From assembly GCA_046262015.1 (NCBI GenBank), contig JBHENN010000097.1, forward strand, positions 1 through 64,000: DNA of 64,000 bases, given 5' to 3'. This document shows, in pieces, positions 52,391 through 60,776 of the stretch; within the stretch, counting starts at the first letter, position 1, and each line of letters opens with the position of its first letter. The position numbers were made by a program, and so were the translations under genes. Source of the stretch: JBHENN01 sp046262015 (lineage in GTDB: Bacteria > Actinomycetota > CADDZG01 > WHSQ01). The notes beneath the pieces are model-generated. The model had not been told where the DNA came from, ran no database searches, and worked only from the letters and a program-made list of their open reading frames with translations.

Positions 52391-53296
52391 ATGCGGGCGC
52401 TCAGCCGGACCGTGACCTCGCCTCACCCCGTCCATCTGCCGCTGACGCTCGCGCCGCTCCGCCATGGCCCGGGCGACCCGACGATCCGCCTCGAGCGCGC
52501 CGGCGGCGTGTGGCGGGCAACGCGCACACCCGAAGGCCCGGCGACGATGCACCTGACCGGCACCGGATACCGGGTGGACGCGGACGCGTGGGGACCGGGG
52601 GCGTCGTGGGCGCTCGAGCACCTGACCGACCTGGTGGGGTGCGAGGACGATCCGCGCGGCTTCCCGACGCCACACCCGCTCGTGCGGTCGCTGCACCGCC
52701 GGTTCGCCGGCGTTCGCTTCGGGCGCTCCCGGGCGGTCGTCGAGTCCCTCGTCCCGGTCGTGCTGGAGCAGAAGGTGACCAGCGGCGAGGCGCACGGCTC
52801 GTATGCCGCGTTCGTGCGCCGGTTCGGCGAGCCCGCACCCGGGCCCGGCGGGCTGATGGTGCAACCGAGCCCCGAGCGGGTGGCGCGACTCCCCTACTGG
52901 GAGCTGCACCCTCTGGGGATCGAACGGCGCCGCGCCACCGTCATCCGGGCAGCTTGCGCTCGGGCGGCGCGCCTGGAGGAGGCCGGTGCGATGGCGCCCT
53001 CCGACGCGCGCCGGCGCCTCATGGCGTTGCCGGGCGTCGGGGCCTGGACCGCGGCCGAGGTCGCCCGGAGCGCCTTCGGCGACGTCGACGCGGTCTCCGT
53101 GGGCGACTTCCACCTTCCGCACACGGTGGCATGGGCGCTGGCCGGCGAGCCCCGCGCCGACGACGAGCGCATGCTGGAGCTGCTCGAGCCTTATGGGGAC
53201 CAGCGGGCGCGCGCGGTGCGCTTGATCGAGATCGGCGGCTTCAGGGCGCCTCGTTACGGTCCGCGCTACGCGCCGCGCTCGATCAGCGCGATCTAA
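52391..53296 (+). CDS. alkA: DNA-3-methyladenine glycosylase II (AlkA-like)
   Basis: The 301-residue base-excision repair protein contains the HhH-GPD motif LPGVGAWTAAEVA followed by the catalytic Asp in DAVSVGDFHLPHTVAWAL. The N-terminal TATA-box-like half is shorter than in E. coli AlkA. It removes alkylated bases. It has its own leaderless promoter, divergent from DUF3072. Confidence 0.87.
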   Translation: MRALSRTVTSPHPVHLPLTLAPLRHGPGDPTIRLERAGGVWRATRTPEGPATMHLTGTGYRVDADAWGPGASWALEHLTDLVGCEDDPRGFPTPHPLVRSLHRRFAGVRFGRSRAVVESLVPVVLEQKVTSGEAHGSYAAFVRRFGEPAPGPGGLMVQPSPERVARLPYWELHPLGIERRRATVIRAACARAARLEEAGAMAPSDARRRLMALPGVGAWTAAEVARSAFGDVDAVSVGDFHLPHTVAWALAGEPRADDERMLELLEPYGDQRARAVRLIEIGGFRAPRYGPRYAPRSISAI

Positions 53297-53309
53297 GGGA
53301 CGAGACCCG

Positions 53310-54074
53310 TCATCCCGCTCCCCCACCGCGCGCTCGGCGGTCCGTGAGCGCCCACCGCGGGACCGCGGTGAGGGCTTCGACGACGATGCGCTTGCTCATC
53401 TTGGACCGGCCGTGCGCCCGTTCCACGAAGACGATCGGAACCTCGGCCACCCGGCCGCCGGCGCGGTAGATCCTCCACGCCATCTCTATCTGGAACGCGT
53501 AACCCTCGGACCGCACGTCACTCAGGTCCTGGCTCCGGAGAGCGTCGGCCCGGTACGCGCGGAAGCCGCTGGTGGAGTCGCGCACCCCGAACCGCAGCCA
53601 GGCTCGCGCGTACAGGTTGCCCCCGCCGGACAGTGCCCGGCGCGTCTTGCTCCAGTTCTCCACGCGGCCGTCCGGCACGTAGCGCGATCCGATCGCGAGG
53701 TCGGCGTCCTCCAATGCACGGAGCAAGCGCGGCACGTCGGCGGGGTCGTGCGAGAGGTCCGCATCCATCTCCACCAGGGCGCGGTAGCCCCGCTCGATCC
53801 CCCACCGGAAGCCGGCCAGGTAGGCGCTGCCCAGGCCCTGCTTCCCGGCTCGCTCGAGGAGATGCACCCGATGTGGTCCGCGAGCGACGGCCCGCACCAC
53901 GTCGGCCGTCCCGTCGGGCGAGCCATCATCGATGACCAGGAGGTCGGCGGAGTCACCGGTGGCGGCGAACAACCGGCGCGCGACCTCCTCGATGTTCGCG
54001 CTCTCGTTGTAGGTCGGCACGATGACCAGAGCGCGCGCCTGTGCGTCCGCTCTCTCGGAGCCGGCCGGCGTCAT
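53310..54074 (-). CDS. Polyprenol-phosphate mannosyltransferase (GT2, Ppm1/Dpm1-like)
   Basis: The 254-residue enzyme has the GT2 fold: VIVPTYNESANIEEVARRL, LLVIDDGSPDGTADV, EMDADLSHDP and the late SKMSKRIVVEAL. It makes polyprenyl-phosphate-mannose, donor for GT-C mannosyltransferases and protein mannosylation. It overlaps lnt by four bases; in mycobacteria the two are fused (Ppm1). Lacks transmembrane helices, so membrane association may depend on Lnt. Confidence 0.9.
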   Translation of the reverse strand: MTPAGSERADAQARALVIVPTYNESANIEEVARRLFAATGDSADLLVIDDGSPDGTADVVRAVARGPHRVHLLERAGKQGLGSAYLAGFRWGIERGYRALVEMDADLSHDPADVPRLLRALEDADLAIGSRYVPDGRVENWSKTRRALSGGGNLYARAWLRFGVRDSTSGFRAYRADALRSQDLSDVRSEGYAFQIEMAWRIYRAGGRVAEVPIVFVERAHGRSKMSKRIVVEALTAVPRWALTDRRARGGGAG

Positions 54075-55600
54075 CGCTCGACGCTACCTTGGTCCTGCCG
54101 CCGGAGACCGCCGACCAGCCCGGCTGCGCACACGACCGCACACAGGAACGGGAACCAGTCCCCGGTACGCGCGTAGAACGAGATAGCGCGGGCGAAGTGG
54201 ACGTCGGCGACGAGCGTCCGGGCCTCCCAGAGAGACGTCGCACCCACGACCTCTCCATCCGGCGCGACGAAGGCCGAGATCCCGCTCAGAGCCGCGTGCG
54301 CGACCCACACGCCGTTCTCGACCGCGCGCACCTCGCTCATCGCGACGTGCTGGGCCGACGCCCATGATGTCTCCCACGTCGACGTATTCGTGGCAACGAC
54401 CAGCAAGCGCCCTCCGCGTTCGATCCGCTCTCGCACCAGCGACCCGAAGTCGCCCTCGAAGGAGATCACGGGGGCGACCGGGCCCGGGAGAGAGGGAACG
54501 TCGAACACCTTCGGGTCACGTCCGGCGATGGCATCGCGCGGCACCTGGGCGAGCATCGGCACCCAGCCGATCAACCCGCGCGCCGGCACGTACTCACCGA
54601 ATGGGACGAGATGGGTCTTCTGGTAGCGGTCGACGATCTCCCCGGTGGGAGCCACCTGGAACGCCATGACCAGGTAACGATCGGCGTCGATGTCGGAGTC
54701 ACCGCCTGCGATGACCGGCGCGCCGACCGCGCGCGCTGCCTGCGCGAGGAACCGCTCCGTGCCCGGCAGCACGCGCCGGGCGCCCGGGGTCGGGACCTCC
54801 ACCGAGCTCTCGGGCCACACCACGAGATCGGGCTCCTCGGTGGCCACGGAACGTGACAACCGCAGGTGGCTGCGGGCGATCACTTTCCTCTTCTCCGCGA
54901 ACGTGCCGTCGAACGAACGCGGGACGTTGCCCTGGACGATGGCAACCCGCACCGGCGGCCCGCCTGATGCCGCCGCGGGTACCGCAGCCGGGAGCGCGAT
55001 CAGAAGGGCCGCCGCGGCCACTGGGACGAGCGCCGCGCGGGGCGTGCCCCCCTGCAGGCGTGACCACGCTTCCCCGAGGGCGGCCGCGGCCGCGACCACC
55101 ACGAACGCGACGAGCCACGCACCTCCGACGCTCGCCCCCTTGAGCGTCCAGAGGTCGTGCTGACCTTGAGCCAGCTGCCCCCACGTGAACCCACCCAGCG
55201 GGACCCGGGCGCGCAGGTACTCGAGGACCACCCAGTCCGAGGCGGCGTACAGCACCCGCTCGAAGGCGCGGGGCCGGCGCGAGGCGATCGCCCAGAGCAC
55301 TCCGAACAGCCCGAGGAACACCGACTGAAGCAGGACCAGCATCGCCCACGCGATCCAGCCCACGATGCTGATCCACACGAGCAGCGCGCCGAAGAACCCG
55401 ATCCCGAACGCACATCCGAGAGCGAACCCGCGGCGCGCCGGGGCGCCGGCCGCGAGAACGAGCAAGGGCATAGGAGCGACCCACGCCAGCGGACCGAGAT
55501 CGGGCTCCGGAAAGGCGAGGGACAAAAGAGCGCCGGCCACGAGCGCGATCCCGTACGCGCCCACGCGCGCGGCGAAGGTCTCTACACGCAGTCCCGGCAC
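54071..55600 (-). CDS. lnt: Apolipoprotein N-acyltransferase-like protein with Cys-to-Ser change
   Basis: The 509-residue protein has six to seven N-terminal helices and a nitrilase-type domain (about 205-475). The Glu (VVWPESSVEV, near 264) and Lys (YQKTHLVPFGEYVP, near 327) are present. At the nucleophile, where Lnt has ICYE, this protein reads ISFEGDF (near 378): Ser in place of Cys. Lnt adds the third acyl chain to lipoproteins; activity here is therefore uncertain. GTG 55600 overlaps the end of the DUF4193 gene by 19 bases. Confidence 0.85.
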   Translation of the reverse strand: MPGLRVETFAARVGAYGIALVAGALLSLAFPEPDLGPLAWVAPMPLLVLAAGAPARRGFALGCAFGIGFFGALLVWISIVGWIAWAMLVLLQSVFLGLFGVLWAIASRRPRAFERVLYAASDWVVLEYLRARVPLGGFTWGQLAQGQHDLWTLKGASVGGAWLVAFVVVAAAAALGEAWSRLQGGTPRAALVPVAAAALLIALPAAVPAAASGGPPVRVAIVQGNVPRSFDGTFAEKRKVIARSHLRLSRSVATEEPDLVVWPESSVEVPTPGARRVLPGTERFLAQAARAVGAPVIAGGDSDIDADRYLVMAFQVAPTGEIVDRYQKTHLVPFGEYVPARGLIGWVPMLAQVPRDAIAGRDPKVFDVPSLPGPVAPVISFEGDFGSLVRERIERGGRLLVVATNTSTWETSWASAQHVAMSEVRAVENGVWVAHAALSGISAFVAPDGEVVGATSLWEARTLVADVHFARAISFYARTGDWFPFLCAVVCAAGLVGGLRRQDQGSVER

Positions 55601-55992
55601 AACGTGCGCTGCTCGTCGACGAGCTGGCTCTTCAGCTTGACCAGCCTGCAGCGCGCACAGACGAACTCGGCGCGGTCCTTGATCGGGACGACCTTCGTCG
55701 GCAGAGGCTCGTTCAGGGGGATGTCGCGCTCGCTGGCGAGCGCCATGATGTCGTCGTCCTCCTCGGCCTCGTCGGCTACCCGGCGCGCCGGGGTACGTTG
55801 CGTCAGCAGCTCCTCGACGCTCGGATCCTCACCGTCCTCGTCGTCGGTCGCCGCGACCGGCAGCGCGTCGGCATCCGGGTCGTCGTCCGCCGGCTCGAGA
55901 TCTTCGTCGTCCTCCACCGCGAGCTCGTCGTCGCCGAGCGCCGTCAGCTCGTCCTCGTCGTTGGCGACCACCACATCTCCTCGCTCCAGCAT
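55582..55992 (-). CDS. DUF4193-family acidic protein with C-terminal zinc ribbon
   Basis: The 136-residue protein is extremely acidic (EDDEDLEPADDDPDADALP-like runs) and ends with two CxxC pairs (FVCARCRLVKLKSQL, TLCRDC), the DUF4193 pattern. It is an actinobacterial marker of unknown function, possibly RNA polymerase- or ribosome-linked by analogy only. ATG 55992 is preferred since TAGGGT (56003-56008, minus strand) lies ten bases upstream. Confidence 0.82.
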   Translation of the reverse strand: MLERGDVVVANDEDELTALGDDELAVEDDEDLEPADDDPDADALPVAATDDEDGEDPSVEELLTQRTPARRVADEAEEDDDIMALASERDIPLNEPLPTKVVPIKDRAEFVCARCRLVKLKSQLVDEQRTLCRDCV

Positions 55993-56002
55993 CGGTCCGC
56001 TA

Positions 56003-56008
56003 ACCCTA
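56003..56008 (-). promoter_or_regulatory. Candidate -10 box for the DUF4193-lnt-ppm operon
   Basis: TAGGGT on the minus strand lies ten bases before the ATG at 55992, giving a leader of only a few bases. Confidence 0.4.
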
Positions 56009-56613
56009 TGCCCCGGCCTCCGCACCGCAAACGCGCCGAGGGCGGGCGTCGACGCCGGACGAAAGGCACGAACGACGACAGAAAGGGAGACCCGAGGGCC
56101 ACCGGGGGCCGCTCCTTAGCCGGCGAGCCGGTTATCGGAACGTTGTCCCGGGGCCTCTCGGGTCTGCCAAGACAAGTCCCAAGCAACCTCGTGCTGCTGC
56201 ACCCTTCGAACGGGCCGGCACCACAGACCCGAAGGTCCGTCGAACCGTCCGGCTCCTTGCGCGATCTGCTCGGAGACCGAGCACACCGCACAGTCTGCCG
56301 GCGAAGTCGGGCACCGGTCCGGCTGAGCCGGTCCGGCTGAGCCGCTCGGGTTTGACCCCGACCGACTCCGTCCTTCTTCGCCCGCTCTCCCTTCAGACCT
56401 CCGAGGAGATCTTCCGGGCGGCGCTGCCGCCGGTTTGCTGCTTGGGACGTTCCGCACGATATGCAAGCCGGCAGGGCTCGTCAATGCCTCGCAGCCAGTC
56501 GATCGCCAGCACGCGAAACAATCTCGCCCGTCACCACACGGTGCACATCATGTCCACAGGATGTCCCCCGAACCGTTGCCGACCGGCGCCACTGGCAGGC
56601 CCGAACGCGCCTC
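56009..56613. other. 600-bp intergenic region with a tandem 14-bp repeat
   Basis: No convincing gene is seen between DUF4193 and proS. CCGGTCCGGCTGAG occurs twice in tandem at 56314-56341. The remainder has mixed composition and no recognised RNA. It is the second-longest gene-free stretch in the window. Confidence 0.5.
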
Positions 56614-56619
56614 TATAGT
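56614..56619 (+). promoter_or_regulatory. -10 box (TATAGT) for leaderless proS
   Basis: TATAGT followed by six bases and the ATG at 56626 is the clearest leaderless promoter in the window. Confidence 0.55.
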
Positions 56620-56625
56620 GTGGCG

Positions 56626-58065
56626 ATGAGCAGCAAGAACCCGCTCCCACGTCAGAGCGAGGACTTCCCCGCGTGGTACGCGGAGGTCGTCAAGCGCTCG
56701 GGGATGGCGGAGCATGGGCTCGCCAAGGGCAGCCAGATCATCAAACCCCACGGCTACGCGATCTGGGAGCACACGCAGCGGGCGCTGGACGATCGCTTCA
56801 AGGCCACCGGCCACGAGAACCTGATGTTCCCTCTGTTGTTCCCGGAGAAGCTGTTCGCCCGTGAGGCTGCGCACGTCGAGGGCTTCGCCCCGGAGGTCGC
56901 CGTGGTGACGCACGGCGGCGGGGAGAAGCTCGAAGAGCCGCTCGTCATCCGCCCCACGTCGGAGGCGGTGATCTGGGCGGCGTACGGGAGCTGGATCCAG
57001 AGCTACCGCGACCTCCCTCTCCTCTACAACCAGTGGTGCAACGTGCTCCGGTGGGAGATGAGGACCAGACTCCTCCTCAGGACCAGTGAGTTCTGGTGGA
57101 ACGAGGGCCACACCGCCCATGCGACCGAGGCCGAGGCCGGCGAGGAGGCCTTGCGGATGCACGAGGTCTACCGCGAGGTGTGCGAGGACGTCCTCGCCGT
57201 GCCGGTCCTCGGCGGCCGGAAGTCGGAGTCCGAGCGCTTCCCCGGCGCCGTCGAGACCTACACGAACGAGGCGTTGATGCGCGACCGCAAGGCCTTGCAG
57301 TGCAACACGTCCCATTTCCTCGGGCAGAACTTCTCGAAGGCGTACGACGTCCAGTTCCTCAACCGCGCCGGAGAGCAGGAATACGCATGGGGGACCTCGT
57401 GGGGCTTCAGCACCCGCATGGTGGGCGGGGTGGTGATGGCCCACGGGGACGACTCGGGCTTGCGGCTCCCGCCGGCCGTGGCGCCCGTGCAGGTGGTGAT
57501 CGTCCCCATCTACCGGACCGAGGACGAGCGAGCGGCCGTCCTCGAGGTCTGCGGCAAGCTCCACGATGCCCTCGCCGGCGGCACGATCCGCGTGCGTGTG
57601 GACGACCGCGACCAGCACCGCCCCGGCTTCAAGTTCAGCGAATGGGAGCTCAAGGGGGTCCCGGTCAGGGTCGAGGTCGGACCCAAGGATGTGGCCGCCG
57701 ATCAGGTCACGATCGCCGAGCGGGTAACCGGCACGAAGGACCCATCGCCGATCGCGACCGCCGTCTCGCAGATGCCGGCGCTGCTCGACGATCTGCAGCG
57801 CAGGCTGTTCGACGACGCGCACGCGTTCCTAACGGCGAACACGCACGACGTTTCGGGACTCAGCGAGCTGTCCGAGAGACTCGATGCCGAGGCAGGATTC
57901 TGGGTCGGTGCGTGGTGCGGGGACCATGTCTGCGAAGCGAGGGTCACGGAGGAGACGAAAGCCACGATAAGGACCCTGCCGGTCGAGAGAGAGGACCCCG
58001 GCGCGCCGTGCATCGTGTGCGAGCGGCCCGGCCTCGAGCGAGCGACCTGGGCGAGATCGTACTAA
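56626..58065 (+). CDS. proS: Prolyl-tRNA synthetase, archaeal/eukaryotic type
   Basis: The 479-residue class II synthetase lacks the bacterial editing insertion and has the short-type pattern: SEDFPAWYAEVVKRSGMAEHG at the N terminus, motif 2 RWEMRTRLLLRTSEFWWNEGHTAH, motif 3 GTSWGFSTRMVGGVVMAHGDD, an anticodon-binding domain (VQVVIVPIYRTEDE) and a C-terminal zinc-binding-like domain ending in WARSY. This form occurs in some bacteria. The tRNA-Pro(GGG) at 27.7 kb is a substrate. Confidence 0.94.
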   Translation: MSSKNPLPRQSEDFPAWYAEVVKRSGMAEHGLAKGSQIIKPHGYAIWEHTQRALDDRFKATGHENLMFPLLFPEKLFAREAAHVEGFAPEVAVVTHGGGEKLEEPLVIRPTSEAVIWAAYGSWIQSYRDLPLLYNQWCNVLRWEMRTRLLLRTSEFWWNEGHTAHATEAEAGEEALRMHEVYREVCEDVLAVPVLGGRKSESERFPGAVETYTNEALMRDRKALQCNTSHFLGQNFSKAYDVQFLNRAGEQEYAWGTSWGFSTRMVGGVVMAHGDDSGLRLPPAVAPVQVVIVPIYRTEDERAAVLEVCGKLHDALAGGTIRVRVDDRDQHRPGFKFSEWELKGVPVRVEVGPKDVAADQVTIAERVTGTKDPSPIATAVSQMPALLDDLQRRLFDDAHAFLTANTHDVSGLSELSERLDAEAGFWVGAWCGDHVCEARVTEETKATIRTLPVEREDPGAPCIVCERPGLERATWARSY

Positions 58066-58073
58066 CCACGGCC

Positions 58074-60776
58074 ATGCCACCACCCCCCCAGGAAACGCCC
58101 GTGGACGCGCCGAGCGCGCCGGTCGACCAGCCTGCGGACAAGAGGCTCGCGGCGCAGTACGCGGTCATCGAGGCTCTCGCCGAAGCGACGACCCTCGAGG
58201 AGGCCGCGCCCCGGGTGCTGGGGGCGATCTGCGATTGTCTCGATTGGGAGCTCGCGTCCTTGTGGGTCATCGACGAACGGGCGGACGTCCTCAGGTGCCG
58301 GTACACGTGGCACTCGGAGGGTGCGCCGACCACGGAGATGGAGCGCGCCACCGCCGGGATGACCCTGGCGAAGGGGCAAGGGTTGCCGGGGCGCGTGTGG
58401 GAGACGGGACAACCGTTATGGGTGAGCGATATCACCGCCGACCCCAGCTTCCCCCGCGCGCGGCTGGCGCGCAAAGAAGGGTTGCACGCCGGCTTCGGAT
58501 CGCTGCTGGAAGGCAAGCAGGTCGTAGGCGTCATCGAGACGTTCAGCCCCCACGTCCTCGCGCCCGACGAGAAGATGGCCGAGGCGCTGCAAGCGTTCGG
58601 CCGCCAGCTGGGACAACTCATCGAGCGGACCCGTGCCGAGGAGTCCCTGCGCCGGAGCGAAGCTCGCAAGGGGGCGATGATCCAATCGGCGTTGGACTGC
58701 GTCATCGGGATGGATCACGAGGGGCGGATCATCGAGTTCAATCCGGCGGCCGAGGCCACGTTCGGACACCGGAGCGAGGAGGTCCTCGGGGAGCGCCTGG
58801 GCGACGTGCTCATCCCCCTCCCTTACCGAGAGCTGCACTATCGCGGCCTCGCGCGCTACCTCGCGACAGGCGAGCACGAGGTCCTCAACCGTCGGATCCA
58901 GATCAGCGGCTTGCGCGCCGACGGCTCCGAGTTCCCGGTCGAGCTGGCGATCACGCCGGTCACGATCCCGGGCGAGCCACCCGTGTTCACCGCGTTCTTG
59001 AGAGACATCACGGATCGGGTAGCGGCCGAGGAGGAGCACGCGCGCCTCCTGATCAGCGAGCAGGCCGCACGGGCCCAAGCCGAGATCGCACAGCGACGCA
59101 TGGCGTTCCTCGCCGACGTGAACACCCGGCTGTCGACCGAGCTCGACTTCCAGGCCGCTCTCGGCACGCTCGCCGAGATGGCGGTCCCGCGCATGGCCGA
59201 CTGGTGCCTGGTCGACGTCGCATCCGAGGATGGTCGCGTGCTGCGCGTCGCGATCGCGCACGCGGATCCCACCAAAGCCGCACTCGCAGATGAGCTTCGG
59301 ACGAGACTGCCACATGCCGACTTCAAGGCGATCCAGACTGCGCTGAACACGGGTGAGTCCATCATGACCGCCGACATCTCCCAGTCGCTTGCCGATCTCG
59401 CAGACGAGCCTGAGCACGCCAGGCTGTTGCGCGAGATCGGGGCCACTTCTTCGCTCGTGGTTCCCCTCGTCGCTCGCGGGAAGACGCTCGGCACGCTGAC
59501 CTTCCTGTTGGCGGAGAGCGGTCGGCGCTACTCCTCCGACGACCTGTCCCTCGCCGAAGAGCTGGCTCGGCGCGCCGCCGTCTCCATCGACAACGCCCGC
59601 CTCTTCCAGGAGCGCAGCCATGTCGCCCGCGTTCTACAGCGGAGCTTGCTGCCCCCGCGTCCTCCGTCCATCCCCGGCATCGACGTTGCGGCCCGCTACG
59701 AGGCCGCAGGCGAGGGCAATCAGGTCGGCGGCGACTTTTACGACGTCTTCCGCTGCGGCCGTCACCGGTGGGCGATCGTGATGGGCGACGTTTGCGGGAA
59801 GGGGCCGGACGCGGCTGCGGTCACCGGCCTGGCCCGCTACACCTTGAGGGCCGCGCAGTTCGAGAAGAACGCTCCAAGCCAGGTCCTCCCCGCCCTGAAC
59901 CGCGCCATCCTGGAGCAGGCCGGTGGCGAGAGATTCGCCACCGTCGTCCTCGCGCTCCTCGAGACGGGCCGGCGGGGTCCGCGCCTCACGGTGTGCTCGG
60001 CCGGGCATCCTCTCCCGCTCCTTCGGCGCCGGGACGGCACCGTGGAAGAGCTCGGTACCCCGGGGACCGTGCTCGGGCTGTTCGACGAGGTCGAGCTGAC
60101 CGACGCCACGATGCAGCTCCTTCCGGGCGAGGCCGTCCTCTTCTACACCGACGGCGTGACCGACATCGGGATGGCTGAGAGCGACCCCGCTGTCGTGGAC
60201 CTCGAGTCGCTGCTGGGTTCCTTCACCGGCGACGAGGCGGCCCTCCTGGCCGATCGGGTCCGGGACGGGGCACTGAGCGCGCAGGGTGGGACCGCCCGCG
60301 ACGACATCGCGGTCCTGGTCGTCCGGGTGCCCGACACCGCCGAACCCGGCCAACCCTCGCCGGGGGTGCGTCTGGATGCGCCAATCACCGGCGGTTTCAA
60401 GGCTCCATCCGAGGCACGCCGGCTACTCGACGCGCTGGCGCGCGAGCTGGAGCCGGAGCTGCTCGAAGATCTCCGCTTCCTGGTCAACGAGCTCGTGACC
60501 AACAGCGTCCGTCACGCTCCCGTGGGTGCCGCCGGCAAGCTCCGCGTGCGGGTCCTGACTTCGGCGGAGGTCGTTCGTGTCGAGGTCTCAGACGCCGGCG
60601 AGGGTTTCGTCCCCGAGCCCACTCCCCCGCGCGCGGATCAGGACTCTGGCTGGGGCATGTACCTGCTCGACCAGCTGTCCGACCGCTGGGGCACCGATCG
60701 CGCCGGTGACCGCTTCACGATGTGGTTCGAGCTCGATCGCGCGCCGAGCGCGCGTCCGGCCGCAGCCGGTCGGTGA
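58074..60776 (+). CDS. GAF-PAS-GAF-SpoIIE phosphatase with HATPase anti-sigma-like domain
   Basis: The 900-residue soluble regulator has five modules: GAF (about 25-190), PAS (about 200-315, ALDCVIGMDHEGRIIEFNPAAEATFG), GAF (about 345-515), a PP2C/SpoIIE phosphatase (about 520-745, GNQVGGDFYDVF, MGDVCGKGPDAAAVT, FYTDGVTD) and an RsbW-like HATPase (about 775-895, LVNELVTNSVRHAP, VEVSDAGEGFVP). This is the layout of partner-switching regulators that control sigma factors through an anti-sigma-factor antagonist, which is not encoded here. Its end overlaps the convergent sulfatase gene by 62 bases. Confidence 0.9.
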   Translation: MPPPPQETPVDAPSAPVDQPADKRLAAQYAVIEALAEATTLEEAAPRVLGAICDCLDWELASLWVIDERADVLRCRYTWHSEGAPTTEMERATAGMTLAKGQGLPGRVWETGQPLWVSDITADPSFPRARLARKEGLHAGFGSLLEGKQVVGVIETFSPHVLAPDEKMAEALQAFGRQLGQLIERTRAEESLRRSEARKGAMIQSALDCVIGMDHEGRIIEFNPAAEATFGHRSEEVLGERLGDVLIPLPYRELHYRGLARYLATGEHEVLNRRIQISGLRADGSEFPVELAITPVTIPGEPPVFTAFLRDITDRVAAEEEHARLLISEQAARAQAEIAQRRMAFLADVNTRLSTELDFQAALGTLAEMAVPRMADWCLVDVASEDGRVLRVAIAHADPTKAALADELRTRLPHADFKAIQTALNTGESIMTADISQSLADLADEPEHARLLREIGATSSLVVPLVARGKTLGTLTFLLAESGRRYSSDDLSLAEELARRAAVSIDNARLFQERSHVARVLQRSLLPPRPPSIPGIDVAARYEAAGEGNQVGGDFYDVFRCGRHRWAIVMGDVCGKGPDAAAVTGLARYTLRAAQFEKNAPSQVLPALNRAILEQAGGERFATVVLALLETGRRGPRLTVCSAGHPLPLLRRRDGTVEELGTPGTVLGLFDEVELTDATMQLLPGEAVLFYTDGVTDIGMAESDPAVVDLESLLGSFTGDEAALLADRVRDGALSAQGGTARDDIAVLVVRVPDTAEPGQPSPGVRLDAPITGGFKAPSEARRLLDALARELEPELLEDLRFLVNELVTNSVRHAPVGAAGKLRVRVLTSAEVVRVEVSDAGEGFVPEPTPPRADQDSGWGMYLLDQLSDRWGTDRAGDRFTMWFELDRAPSARPAAAGR

